The notes under the pieces: generated by a model
Databases searched by the model: none
What the model was told of the DNA's origin: nothing
What the model saw: the letters and a program-made list of their open reading frames with translations, nothing else
Position numbers and translations under genes: made by a program
Part shown: in pieces, positions 41,038 to 50,825 of the stretch
Position numbering within the stretch: position 1 is the first letter of the stretch
How the letters are laid out: each line of letters opens with the position of its first letter
NCBI GenBank assembly: GCA_963715045.1
Contig: CAVQRC010000038.1
Coordinates: 124,001 to 188,000, forward strand
Length of the DNA stretch: 64,000 bases
Direction of reading: 5' to 3'
Source: CAVQRC01 sp963715045
GTDB taxonomy: Bacteria; Planctomycetota; Planctomycetia; Pirellulales; Lacipirellulaceae

Positions 41038-41082
41038 GGGAGATGGGAGGTTGGTGGTTTGTGGTTGAAGGTACCTGAGGGA

Positions 41083-42102
41083 CTATACCGCTTCGAGGTG
41101 CCAATATTCGAGCTGGACGGGGGTACTTCGTCCAAAAATGTTGATCATCACCGTCACGCGGCCACTGGCCGGATCGACCTCTGAGACCTCACCCTCGAAG
41201 CTCTCAAAGTTACCCTCCTTGATCTTCACCTTGTCGCCGGTCGCGAACTGAATGTCGAGTTTCGGCTCGTCACTGGTCTGCTCTTCATCCTTGCGGACGA
41301 TCCGAGCGACTTCGGCGGCGGCCATCGGGGTAGGCTTTCCCGCCGCACCGGTGAAGTCGCCAATACCGGAAGTCTCGCGGACTGCGAACCAGGTGTCGTC
41401 GTTAATGTGCATGTGCACCACGATGTATCCCGGATAGAGCTTTCGCTCGACGATGCGTTTCTTGCCGCCTTTGAATTCGGTTACTTTTTCGGTCGGGACG
41501 ATCACCTCATCGAAGTAATCGTCGAGCCCCTCGATCTTGATCTTTCGTTCGAGGGCCTCGGCAATCGACCGCTCACGATTGCTCTGCACCTTCAAGATGT
41601 ACCAGTCCATCTTGATTTCGTGCTCTTTCAGCTCATCGACGAGGATTTCCACCGCACCATCGGAGGTGACTTCCTCACTGCTCAGTTCGTCCGTGTTGGT
41701 TTCCCCGTCAGCGGCATCCTCTTCGGCATCCTCCTGATCGGCGTTCTCTTGGGCGTGATCGCCCCGCGGGGCCTGCTGGATGGGATGAGCCTCCTCGTGG
41801 CCCGGCGATTCATCGAGCGGCGCTGAAAGAGAATCTTCCGTCGCCGCGTCCGTGGTATCCGGCGAGTCAGCCTTGGCGGGTGGCTGGTCCTGCGGTTCGG
41901 AGGAACTGCCGTGTTTTGGCTGGTCGGCGTCCACTGCTGCTGGATCCGCGTTTGCTGGATCCGCGATCTCGTCGCGAGGTTGACCCGATTCCATCGAACC
42001 AGCAGCGTGCGCACCGGCGGTCGGGGCCGGCCCGGCTTCGGCATCCGCAGGGGAGCCGGCGGCGGGTGTTGCCGTTTCGCGTGTGGGCGGTTGGTCGCTC
42101 AT
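41083..42102 (-). CDS. nusG: transcription factor NusG with long disordered N-terminus
   Basis: 339 residues from the ATG at 42102 (MSDQPPTRETATP), about twice the common length. Residues 1 to about 160 are low-complexity, rich in Ala, Pro, Glu, Asp and Thr. The NGN domain begins near DWYILKVQSNRERSIAEAL and has KLYPGYIVVHMHI; the KOW domain is FATGDKVKIKEGNFESFEGEV. NusG binds RNA polymerase and couples it to the ribosome or Rho. The role of the extension is unknown. Confidence 0.96.
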   Translation of the reverse strand: MSDQPPTRETATPAAGSPADAEAGPAPTAGAHAAGSMESGQPRDEIADPANADPAAVDADQPKHGSSSEPQDQPPAKADSPDTTDAATEDSLSAPLDESPGHEEAHPIQQAPRGDHAQENADQEDAEEDAADGETNTDELSSEEVTSDGAVEILVDELKEHEIKMDWYILKVQSNRERSIAEALERKIKIEGLDDYFDEVIVPTEKVTEFKGGKKRIVERKLYPGYIVVHMHINDDTWFAVRETSGIGDFTGAAGKPTPMAAAEVARIVRKDEEQTSDEPKLDIQFATGDKVKIKEGNFESFEGEVSEVDPASGRVTVMINIFGRSTPVQLEYWHLEAV

Positions 42103-42196
42103 GTTGTTTGAGACGGTCGGTGCCGTTCCTTGCTGGTCACCAGGGGGGCTCCGCGTAGGCAACAGGGTTTCCCCCGAAATACCGGGTTGGGTGCGT

Positions 42197-42611
42197 CTAG
42201 CCCACGATGTTTAGAGTGGTAAGCAGCCATTTGAAAATCGCGTCATATGCGAACAGCATGGCGGCTAGGAAAAACATGACGACAATCACGACGATCGACG
42301 CTCTTACGAGTTGGCTCCGCGTTGGCCAGCTGACCTTGTTCATTTCAGCTTCAACCGAAATCAAAAAGTCCGCGAAAGCCGGAATATTGATGACCCGCCA
42401 CGCTGCCCAGCAACCGATCAGGAGGACTGCGAACGGAACCCCGAAATTCACGAGTGTGCTTCTCGTACCGATCATTGCACCAGATTTTGAGCCGATACGC
42501 TCCGAGCAGGATGATGATCCACAGGGTCCCCATCGTGACCTGCCGCGCAATTCTTCCCTGACTCCGCTTGTAGAGCCCGATACTCAACATTTCCTGGTAG
42601 ATCGCAGCCAC
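42197..42611 (-). CDS. secE: protein translocase subunit SecE, frameshifted
   Basis: The first frame, from a GTG at 42609-42611 (AAIYQEMLSIGLYKRSQGR), runs to LGAYRLKIW. The second frame supplies LVNFGVPFAVLLIGCW, the diagnostic cytoplasmic helix FLISVEAEMNKVSWPTRSQL and the core membrane helix IVVIVVMFFLAAMLFAYD. One extra base near 42478-42486 joins them into about 137 residues. SecE clamps SecY and is essential. Its position between tRNA-Trp and nusG is standard. Confidence 0.85.
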
Positions 42612-42644
42612 GGACTTGCCTCGTTCTAACGCGGACGAATCAGG

Positions 42645-42717
42645 CAGGGGTGGTGGGACTCGAACTCACAACCCCCGGTTTTGGAGACCGGTGCTCTGCC
42701 AATTGAGCTACACCCCT
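42645..42717 (-). tRNA. tRNA-Trp (anticodon CCA)
   Basis: The cloverleaf reads from AGGGGTG at 42717 with its partner CACCCCT before the discriminator at 42645. The anticodon arm is CCGGT-CTCCAAA-ACCGG with CCA at the centre, and the T loop reads TTCGAGT. The CCA end is not encoded. It lies between tuf and secE, as in many bacteria. Confidence 0.95.
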
Positions 42718-42783
42718 AAAGGCACGGCTGCGGCGGGTGACCGCCGCAGCGGCGTTGCCATCGTTGAAACAACACTCTGGAAA

Positions 42784-43983
42784 CTACTCGATGATTTTGG
42801 TCACAACGCCGGAGCCGACGGTCTTGCCACCTTCACGGATTGCGAAGCGGACTCCGTCGTCCATAGCAATCGGCTTGGAAAGCTCGACGCTGATCCGAGC
42901 GTTGTCGCCCGGCATGCACATTTCGGCATCGCCGACGAGATTGCTGGTTCCGGTGACGTCCGTGGTGCGGAAGTAAAACTGCGGCCGATATCCGCTGAAG
43001 AACGGCGTGTGACGGCCGCCTTCCTCTTTGCTGAGGACGTAGACCTCGGCCTCGAACTTGGTGTGAGGGGTAATCGAGCCAGGCTTGGAAAGCACCTGGC
43101 CACGTTGGATTTCCTCACGTTTGACACCCCGCAGCAGGCAGCCGACATTATCGCCGGCCTGGCCTTCGTTGAGCGTCTTGTTGAACATTTCCACACCCGT
43201 GCACACGGTCGTCCGCGATTCGGGGATGAGGCCAACGATTTCAACGTTATCACCCGTCCTGACGATGCCCCGCTCGATCCGGCCCGTGGCGACGGTGCCG
43301 CGACCCTCGATGGAGAAGACATCTTCGACTGCCATCAGGAATGGCTTGTCGACTTCGCGGGTCGGCTCGGGGATATAGGCATCGATGGCGTCCATGAGCT
43401 CAGCGATGCACTTTGTGGCCTCGGGATCTGTGGGATTGTCATACGCCCCTTTGGCGGCTCCGCGGATCATCGGAACGTCGTCACCCGGGAAGTCGTATTT
43501 CGACAGCAATTCCCGGACTTCCAGTTCAACGAGGTCCAGAAGTTCTTCGTCGTCCACCAGGTCGCACTTATTGAGGAAGACAACGACGCGGGGTACGCCT
43601 ACCTGACGGGCGAGCAGAATGTGCTCGCGAGTCTGCGGCATCGGACCGTCGGCTGCTGAGACGACGAGAATGGCCCCATCCATCTGGGCGGCACCCGTAA
43701 TCATGTTCTTGATGAAGTCGGCGTGACCCGGACAATCAATATGGGCGTAGTGCCGGTTGTCCGATTCGTACTCCACGTGGGCCACCGCGATCGTGACCGT
43801 TTTGGTATCGTCACGCACGGTACCGCCCTTGGCGATATCGGCATAGGACTTGAAGTTAGCCAAGCCCTTGGCACTTTGCGTAGCGAGAATAGCGCCCGTG
43901 AGCGTCGTCTTGCCGTGATCAATGTGACCGATCGTACCCACGTTGACGTGTGGTTTGGTACGTTCAAACGTCGCCTTAGCCAT
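42784..43983 (-). CDS. tuf: elongation factor Tu
   Basis: 399 residues. G1 GHIDHGKT, switch II DCPGHADFIKNM, G4 NKCD and the C-terminal barrels (GDNARISVELSKPIAMDDGVRFA-type) are all present. It delivers aminoacyl-tRNA to the ribosome. It is flanked by tRNA genes on both sides, matching the Escherichia coli tufB layout. Confidence 0.98.
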   Translation of the reverse strand: MAKATFERTKPHVNVGTIGHIDHGKTTLTGAILATQSAKGLANFKSYADIAKGGTVRDDTKTVTIAVAHVEYESDNRHYAHIDCPGHADFIKNMITGAAQMDGAILVVSAADGPMPQTREHILLARQVGVPRVVVFLNKCDLVDDEELLDLVELEVRELLSKYDFPGDDVPMIRGAAKGAYDNPTDPEATKCIAELMDAIDAYIPEPTREVDKPFLMAVEDVFSIEGRGTVATGRIERGIVRTGDNVEIVGLIPESRTTVCTGVEMFNKTLNEGQAGDNVGCLLRGVKREEIQRGQVLSKPGSITPHTKFEAEVYVLSKEEGGRHTPFFSGYRPQFYFRTTDVTGTSNLVGDAEMCMPGDNARISVELSKPIAMDDGVRFAIREGGKTVGSGVVTKIIE

Positions 43984-44084
43984 GGTTCTCCCTAATCCTG
44001 TTCAACTGGGGGGACTTGCAATAATCTCGGGGGATACGAATTCCAAACGCGGCGTGCGAGCAAGGGAGCCGGCAATCCAGGTAA

Positions 44085-44157
<73 letters not shown>

Positions 44158-44462
44158 GGTAGAGAAGCTGTCGCGTTCATCGCAGCTGCCGCAAAGCGTG
44201 CCGCGGTCGCTCCAGCTTCGAGTTGGATTTGGTTCCCGGTGATCCTCGCTTGCTACTCCTCGCTCACTGCTTCGTTTGCCACGCCTCTCCGGAGCTGACG
44301 TGCCATCCACATCAAAACCATCGGCGAAGCGATCTGCATCGTACAGGACCTCATCCGCGTTCGCTTACTACGGACGTGGATGTGGTCCCCCCGTTCGACA
44401 ATCAGCGGCCACACACACGGGTACCCGCCTGGACTTAAGTTTCTAGCGACTTGCTGCTAGAG
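44158..44462. other. 305-base spacer inside the tRNA cluster
   Basis: Between tRNA-Gly and tRNA-Thr(GGT). No open frame with homology, no terminator with a T run. A short inverted repeat, tctagc and gctaga, lies near 44443-44459. The length is unusual for a tRNA operon spacer. Confidence 0.4.
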
Positions 44463-44533
44463 AGCGGGTGAAGGGAATCGAACCCTCACAACCAGCTTGG
44501 AAGGCTGGGGCTCTACCATTGAGCTACACCCGC
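44463..44533 (-). tRNA. tRNA-Gly (anticodon TCC)
   Basis: Acceptor GCGGGTG at 44533 pairs with CACCCGC near 44464. Anticodon arm CCAGCCTTCCAAGCTGG with TCC; T loop TTCGATT. CCA not encoded. Confidence 0.95.
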
Positions 44534-44638
44534 CGTGTACGCTGCCTGCTCCTGTGTACCGTTTCTGCTCCCGTAAAACCTGTCTGCTCTCTTCAAACGT
44601 CGGTTGTTTCGGCCTCCTCAGTCTACGTGCGTAATGAG

Positions 44639-44720
44639 TGGGGGGTGCAGGATTCGAACCTGCGAAGGCTGAGCCACCAGATTTACAGTCTGGCCCCTTT
44701 GACCGCTCGGGAAACCCCCC
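44639..44720 (-). tRNA. tRNA-Tyr (anticodon GTA)
   Basis: Acceptor GGGGGGT at 44720 pairs with ACCCCCC at 44640-44646, discriminator A. The anticodon arm is CCAGACTGTAAATCTGG with GTA. The 82-base length reflects a long variable arm, as expected for bacterial tRNA-Tyr. Confidence 0.95.
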
Positions 44721-44812
44721 GCAGGATCGTCCTCACCACTTGGATTGGGGGAAAGCCATTTGATGATTGGGGACAGGCCGCATCATGCCTATCGCGATGG
44801 CTTCAACACGTG

Positions 44813-44885
44813 AGCTAGCGGAGGGACTTGAACCCACAACCTGCGGTTTACAAAACCGCTGCTCTGCCAGTTGAGCTACGCTAGC
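44813..44885 (-). tRNA. tRNA-Thr (anticodon TGT)
   Basis: Acceptor GCTAGCG at 44885 pairs with CGCTAGC near 44814. The anticodon arm is GCGGTTTTGTAAACCGC with TGT. First tRNA of the cluster, about 300 bases downstream of the sigma factor gene. Confidence 0.95.
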
Positions 44886-45044
44886 CTGGACCGGGCAACC
44901 ACATGCGAACCAGCTAATATAGCCATTGCAGCAGGTGTCGCAAGAGGGGATGCACCCGCGTTTCGACCAGCTAGGACCGTGAAATTTCCGCCGGGTTCGG
45001 GGGGAAGCGGATCTTCTCAGTGGCAGCCGTGGGATCTGAATGCA

Positions 45045-45085
45045 GCAGGGCGACCCTTGGATTTGGACACCAAAGGCCGCCCTGC
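45045..45085. terminator. long hairpin after the sigma factor gene
   Basis: gcagggcgacccttgg (45045-45060) pairs with ccaaaggccgccctgc (45070-45085), 14 of 16 positions, around a nine-base loop. It lies about 95 bases beyond the sigma factor stop (45180) and before the tRNA cluster. No T run follows, so a rho-independent stop is only possible; it could also be an RNA-processing structure. Confidence 0.5.
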
Positions 45086-45179
45086 GCGGGGGGGTGGGAG
45101 GGGCGCTGGCCATCGAAGGCGATGCTCATCCGGGCTTGCCTCAGGGACGCCGCGGGCACGAAACCGCCTGCAGCGGACC

Positions 45180-46847
45180 CTAGAGATCGACCGAAATCTT
45201 CTCCTCCTGGGCCGCCGCTCGAAGTTTGTTGAGGGCCCGGGCTTCTATCTGACGGATTCGTTCCTTGGTGACTCCGAGTGATGCCCCGACTTCCTTGAGC
45301 GTTTGGGGTTCCTGGGAATGGTCCAGGCCAAACCGGTCCTTGATGATTTGTTGTTCTCGTTCGTCCAGCCGTCGCAGGATCCTCTCGACCTGAGCTTCGC
45401 GAGTGTTCTGGGCTGTTTCTTCTGCGAGCGGGTCGCCACGCTGCTCCTCGGTGGCGGCAAAAAGCTCGTCGAAACTGGTGCGGTAACGATCGCGGTACTT
45501 GAACTCGCTGGGGATAGTGCGGGCAAAGTTCTTCATGATCGCCCAGCTGGCATAGGTGCTGAACTTGTTGCCACGGGCGAAATCGAACTTCTCGACAGCC
45601 CTCAGCAAAGACATATTTCCGTCGCTGACGAGTTCGAAGAAGTTGTGATCAGCTGACACGTGTCGTTTGGCAATCGAAACGACGAGCCGGAGATTGGCGC
45701 GTACGATCTGATTTTTGGTGGCCACGGCCTGCTGATATTGCTCCTCGATTTCATCCATGAGGGAGCTCTTGGGCTGCTCAAGGTCGAGTTGATTGCGCAG
45801 CCTGGCAGCCTTGAACTTTAAATAGTTGTATTTGCGGAAGAGGTGGGCTTCTTGCTCACGGGTGAGCAGCGGCATCTCGTAAAGACTTGCCAGGTATGCC
45901 GGCAATCCGCTTGGGCGACGGGCTTTTCGGCCTTTCTCTGCGTTTCCTTCGGGCATTTCGCCGAGGCACGCCTTATCGGCACCCTTACGCGTGAAGCGGG
46001 GATTAGGCATGAACTCCAGCGGCACCTCCATGATTCGCTGGGCGCGGACGTCGTTGATGACGCGATAAATGGTCGTTTTCGTCCGGCAATGTTCGCGGGC
46101 TAGTCGATCGACCGACATTCCACGGCGATATTGGCGGAAGATTTGCTCCTTCATGGCATCGTTCAGGGGCCCCTGGCGACCTGGGAAAATGGCCACTTCG
46201 GGATTCTCGCGGTCGAACTGACGGAGCGTATGGCGGATGGTCTCCACACTACGGCCGGATCGCTCTGCAAGCCGGCGCGACACTTCTGAGGGGCAACCGC
46301 CGGCGTGGGCCATGCGGCGGGCACGTTCGATGATTTCACTGCGCTCGTCGTTATGCAGTTGCGTGAAGCGCGCCCTGCGCCGTACGCGGTCCTCGTTCCT
46401 CTCGACGAACCGTTCGACGCTGCTCTGCAGGAATCCCAGGCGTTTTCGTCCCGCGAACAGGAATCGGCGGCTCACGAGGCCAGCTTCGCGCCACCTGGAG
46501 ATTGTCTTGGTAGAGACGTTGAACCGTTTTGCCAATTCCTCGACCGTCAAGACCCGCTCCCGAGCGGCGTCCGCGGGAATGTCCGCCGAATCAGAGAGTT
46601 CCTCTACAAACAGTCGCAGGTCGTGTAGGAGGTCTTCCCCATCCAGCTTCGAATGGGGATTGCAGTTTGGCCGAAAGTCGGTGATTCGATAGCAGACGTA
46701 GTCGTAGGGATACGCCCGGGCCCGGTCGATTTCGCCGATCAGCCTTTCTGCGCGGTCAATTTGCTCCAGCTTCTTATCGCGGGGCGCAAATCGAACCTGC
46801 TGATCCCGCAGGTCTTTCAGGATTTCCGATCGATACTCCGCACGCAT
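45180..46847 (-). CDS. sigma-70 family factor with N-terminal DNA-binding modules
   Basis: 555 residues from the ATG at 46847 (MRAEYRSEILKDL), preceded by GGAGAGG. The sigma part is C-terminal: region 1.2-like LPAYLASLYEMPLLTREQEAHLF near residue 320, region 2 VRANLRLVVSIAKRHVS, DGNMSLLRAVEKFDFARGNKFSTYASWAI near 385-450, and region 4 DEREQQIIKDRF through VTKERIRQIEARALNKLR near 490-550. Region 3 looks short. Before it lie a MerR/excisionase-like helix (LTVEELAKRFNVSTKTISRW, near 100-150) and two further helix-turn-helix-like stretches (SEVSRRLAERSGRSVETIR and MSVDRLAREHCRTKTTIYRV). It heads the tRNA-tuf cluster. Confidence 0.88.
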   Translation of the reverse strand: MRAEYRSEILKDLRDQQVRFAPRDKKLEQIDRAERLIGEIDRARAYPYDYVCYRITDFRPNCNPHSKLDGEDLLHDLRLFVEELSDSADIPADAARERVLTVEELAKRFNVSTKTISRWREAGLVSRRFLFAGRKRLGFLQSSVERFVERNEDRVRRRARFTQLHNDERSEIIERARRMAHAGGCPSEVSRRLAERSGRSVETIRHTLRQFDRENPEVAIFPGRQGPLNDAMKEQIFRQYRRGMSVDRLAREHCRTKTTIYRVINDVRAQRIMEVPLEFMPNPRFTRKGADKACLGEMPEGNAEKGRKARRPSGLPAYLASLYEMPLLTREQEAHLFRKYNYLKFKAARLRNQLDLEQPKSSLMDEIEEQYQQAVATKNQIVRANLRLVVSIAKRHVSADHNFFELVSDGNMSLLRAVEKFDFARGNKFSTYASWAIMKNFARTIPSEFKYRDRYRTSFDELFAATEEQRGDPLAEETAQNTREAQVERILRRLDEREQQIIKDRFGLDHSQEPQTLKEVGASLGVTKERIRQIEARALNKLRAAAQEEKISVDL

Positions 46848-47353
46848 GGGGCACCTCTCCAATTCGAGCTTTTCCTCCCTGAGCGTGGTGTTCCTGCGAA
46901 TCCTTCGCCCACACAAGTCGGAATTGGCCGGTCGGCTAGACCGATCCGCTTTTTCCGTAATGCATTGCCAAGCCTGGGCTCCCGTCTGACTCTGTTTCCG
47001 AGAGCTGCAGGCAAATTCTGTACGCAGACAAAGTCCGATTGATCACTGTAAAGTTCGCGCCGCGGACGTTTTTTCTTGCAGATTACTCCAGAAATCACCC
47101 CGTTTGACGTCTGTGGCGAAGGCTAAGTCCTTGATATTAAGTGAGTTGCAACAGTCCAAGCAATACTGAACTGCGATCACGTGAGATACTGGACCGTAGT
47201 CCCGGTTCTTTCGCTGGACAATGGCCACGGAGGGTGACGATGAACCCCGCTGAGGAGAGGTACGGGGCCTTTGACCTGATTTCCACCGGCGGCATAGCCG
47301 TCTCGAGGTCGAGGGGCGTGCCCGTGGAATCGGGCTAAGGCAAGGAGGCGTCG
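46848..47353. other. divergent intergenic region
   Basis: 506 bases between the sigma factor gene (minus) and the exported-protein gene (plus). It should hold both promoters. No convincing -35/-10 pair could be fixed. A 32-codon frame at 47240-47338 has no recognisable homology. No repeat or hairpin seen. Confidence 0.4.
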
Positions 47354-48730
47354 GTGTTTGGATCTCGTGCACGATTCGTGAAATGGATTTGGGCGGCGAT
47401 GGTGCTTGGAATGCCGTGCGACGCCCAGACCCAGACATATGAACTGGCGAATCGAGGGCCCTTGCCCCCCTTACGTGTCGAGAGCCGGATCGAAGTCGGC
47501 GGGCATCTGGAGCTCGCGGGCGAACAGGATCGATTGACGAAAACGCCTCTGAGCGTTGTTGCCAAATTGGCCTTCGAGCAATCGCCACTGCCGGTCGGTG
47601 ACCGGGATGACGATGCCCGGCAACGGGTTGCGCGGCATTATCAGACCGCGGAAGCAACACTGAAGATCAGCAAGGGGGGCGAGATCCGGAGATTGCGTTC
47701 CGGTCACGAGACGCTGATTGCGACGGATCGAGGCTCGAGGATCGAGATCGTGCATCCAACCGCTGCCCTCACTCGCGACGAAGTCGACCTGGTGCAGATG
47801 ATCGGTGATCCGCTAGCGGTCGCCAGGTGGCTTCCCGACCGACCGCTCGAGATTGGGGGGAAGTATCCCGTCGAGGTCGCTGCGGTGCAAGCACTCCTCC
47901 AGCTTGAGGGCGTCGCCGACGCGGACATTGTGGCCGAACTCGTGGGCGTCGAACGTGGCTTTGCGAAAATTCGCGCGAACGGAACTGCCCAGGGGTTCGT
48001 CGACGGGTCGACAACCGAGATCGACGTCAAGGCAAGCTTTCTTGTCGAAATGAAGCTGCGGCATGTTTCCCGCTTCAATTTAGCGGCCCGAGAGAGGCGA
48101 GCGGCGGGGGGGGTCGGACCAGCCATCGAGGCAGTTTCGCAACTTCGGATGAAACTCGATCCGGCCTCTGACCACGGCCATCTCACGGATGATCTGCTTG
48201 AGGTGCTGGCGACCTCGGAGGGGCCTCGTGAACTGCTGCTCGACGAGCCGGAGTTGGGGATCAAATTGCACCATGACCGATCTTGGTATGTCACGAGTCG
48301 GCAACCCAAACGCATGGTGCTTCGTCGTGTCGATGGGAGCGATCTGCTTGCACAGTGCAATTTGATGCTCATGCCCAGCAAAGCAGCTGGCCGTCAGCCA
48401 ACGCTGGCCGAGTTTCAGAAGGACATTAAGTTCTCTCTCGGAGAACGATTTGACCGATTCGTCGGGTCCGAGGAGTGGTCGACGGCGGCCGGTCTGCACT
48501 GCTGCCAGGTTGTCGCGCATGGAAAGGTCGACCAACTGCCGGTCGAATGGAGGTACTTTCTCGCAGCTCCGACGGCGGGAAGAGCGGTAGCGATGGCGGT
48601 CAGCGTGGAGGGCGAATTCGCTGAGCGTCTCGGCACGTCGGATCGACAACTGATTGAGACGCTTCAGCTGACAGCCGACGACCCGTCGGCGGCCGAAAGT
48701 GCAAGTGTCTCTAGCTCGACTCGGCGTTGA
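47354..48730 (+). CDS. hypothetical exported protein
   Basis: 458 residues from a GTG at 47354, chosen because AAGGAGG lies five bases upstream. The N-terminus is hydrophobic (WIWAAMVLGMPCDAQTQ) and likely a signal peptide. The rest has no known domain; it has an alternating strand-like pattern and a central region (AELVGVERGFAKIRANGTAQGF). The last bases overlap the end of the minus-strand HEAT/TPR gene by 20 bases, tail to tail. Function unknown. Confidence 0.75.
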   Translation: MFGSRARFVKWIWAAMVLGMPCDAQTQTYELANRGPLPPLRVESRIEVGGHLELAGEQDRLTKTPLSVVAKLAFEQSPLPVGDRDDDARQRVARHYQTAEATLKISKGGEIRRLRSGHETLIATDRGSRIEIVHPTAALTRDEVDLVQMIGDPLAVARWLPDRPLEIGGKYPVEVAAVQALLQLEGVADADIVAELVGVERGFAKIRANGTAQGFVDGSTTEIDVKASFLVEMKLRHVSRFNLAARERRAAGGVGPAIEAVSQLRMKLDPASDHGHLTDDLLEVLATSEGPRELLLDEPELGIKLHHDRSWYVTSRQPKRMVLRRVDGSDLLAQCNLMLMPSKAAGRQPTLAEFQKDIKFSLGERFDRFVGSEEWSTAAGLHCCQVVAHGKVDQLPVEWRYFLAAPTAGRAVAMAVSVEGEFAERLGTSDRQLIETLQLTADDPSAAESASVSSSTRR

Positions 48731-50568
48731 CTGACTTCGATCGAGCTTTCTCAAATTCTTCCAGTTGGCGACGCAATTGCCCCGTGTGCGGTTCGAGTTC
48801 AACGGCCCGTTGCTGTTGTTCGATGGCCTCGTCGAGTTTGCCGAGGGCGAACAGGCATCGGGCCAGAGTGTCCAAATGTCCCGGCAGTGAACTCGGATCG
48901 GCGAGATCGACAGCTTGCTGTGCGTATTGGAGTGCCCGGGAAAAATCGCCCGTCGTATTGGCAATCAGCCACGCGTAATTGTTGTAGCCGCGGGCCTGGT
49001 CTGGAAAGCGTTTGATCTGTTGCTCGAGATCCTCCGCGATTCGTTCGATTCTCTTGATGGTTCCCCGACGATGTTCGGCCGACGCATTGGGAAGATGAAA
49101 CATGGCGATCAGAACATCGATATCGTCGGAGTTGGCGAGAATCGCCTCGTCCAGGTTCTTCTTCTGTTCTTCGACGTCGCCCTCCTGCTTTGCCGCACAA
49201 GCTCGATAGTAGGAACCACGCGACATGAGGAAGGCATAGTCTTCCTTGATCCGGGCATATTCATCGGCATCGGCTGTCGCCTGTAATTCGAGCTTCTGAA
49301 GAGCCTTTCCAAGCTTCTCCAACACGTCCGCTGCCTCAGCGTTCCGCTCCTGGTCGTGGAGCATTGCCCCCAGAAGAAGGGCTGTGCGGGTCGCGTATTC
49401 GTCGCCCGGCGTCGACCGGGCAAGTGATTCGCGGTACTCGATTTCCGCCCAATCGTACTGCCCGCGTTGTGCCAGGGCATACGCGACCGGCAGCCGAGCT
49501 TCGGGCCCTTCACCCTCGTTTAACCTGAACGCCCTCGCGGCCAAGTCATCGGCGTCCAGTGCATCACCGTTCTCACGACGGGCCTGGGCGACCGTGTAGA
49601 GCAGCCTCGCGTCCCTGCGAAAGCGACCGGCATAGGTTGCTGCGAGTTCTTCGATCCGTTCCCATTGCTGCCGCTCGATCAGCCAATCGACAAACTCGGC
49701 GAATACGCGGGTATCGGCTGATTGATCGAGTTCCACCATCCGCGTAAAGATGCGATCAACATCACGAAATTGCTCCAGCTGCTGATGGAGGCTCAATTGC
49801 TGCCGAAACAGAGCGAAAACAAATTCGAGATTCGTATGTCGCGAGCCAGCTTCGAATTGCTTGAGCTCGTCCTTGGTGCTCTCCTCCCAGCGGCGGAGGG
49901 CAGTCGCGGGCTCTGAGCGTGCCGCCGCGTAGTTTCGTAGCCAGTTCGCGGCGGTCCGATTGCTGTCGACCAATTGCGCTTCGATCGCGCTGCCGAGCAG
50001 GTCTTGCTGACGTTGAACGGCGAAATGAGGGTGCGAAGAGCTGCACGGCGGCGTATTTGGAGACCGTTTCGGGATTGGCAAAGCGGGCGATGCGGATCAA
50101 GGCCAACTGACTCTGAGCGTCGCCCCGCGTGGAAACTCTTTCCAGGATGGCGAGTTGGTCCTGGAGTTCATGCTGCGGAAAGTCTTCGAGCATGCGTGCC
50201 AGATCGGGAGGGTCATTTGGCAGGGCCCAGGCGATTGGAATGCGGGCAACCAGACTCTGTGACCTCGCGGCAATCTCGGGATCGACGTGATCCTCCGCGT
50301 TCTTGAGCAAGTCGAAAGCGACCTCTCCCCAGGCGAGCAGCTGCTGTTCGGCCTGTTCGCGAACGACATAACTGGGATCGCCGAGGGCTGCGATCTGGGC
50401 CCGGATTTGGCTACGGTCGGCCGAGCGGGAGCCGGTACTCGACGCCAGGACAAGGTCAGGCGATTGTTCGGCGGCGGAGAGCGGAATCGCGATCCGCAAG
50501 ACGAGCACAGCACACCCGGCAACGGTGCGGATCGATATGCCTGAACGCCGAGCAGTTGCCAACGGCAT
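48711..50568 (-). CDS. exported HEAT/TPR repeat protein, frameshifted
   Basis: From the ATG at 50568 (MPLATARRSGISIRTVAG) with a signal peptide ending near IPLSAAEQ. The first frame has a HEAT-like stretch (IAALGDPSYVVREQAEQQLLAWGEVAFDLLK) and ends at AAVQLFAP. The second frame continues HFAVQRQQDLLGSAIEAQ and runs through a long helical region to TPR-like repeats (DTLARCLFALGKLDEAIEQQQRAVELEPHTG). One extra base near 50028 joins them into about 618 residues. Such proteins usually act as protein-binding scaffolds; the partner is unknown. The upstream part of the first frame beyond 50568 is not used. Confidence 0.8.
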
Positions 50569-50825
50569 GCTACGAACACCTGGAATCGTGAGAAGCTGTT
50601 TTCGCTGATGAAGCTTACCGCAGAGGAGGCCGGACGGGCAAGTTTCGACGCCGGACAGCGAATGCGGTGTCGGGGCGGTACGGGTCATGCGACTTGTAGT
50701 GGATTCCCAGAAAGGGGTATGCGATACTGTCGCGTCGCACGGGCCCTGGCGATTTCGGCCACAAACACCAACCATTCCAATTGGGCCGACTGCCTCTGTG
50801 ATCTCTCCCCGGGAGGTAAACCACT

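Noticed and set aside
47240..47338. 32-codon frame starting MNPAEERYG
   Set aside because: Too short, no homology known to me, and it lies in a promoter region.
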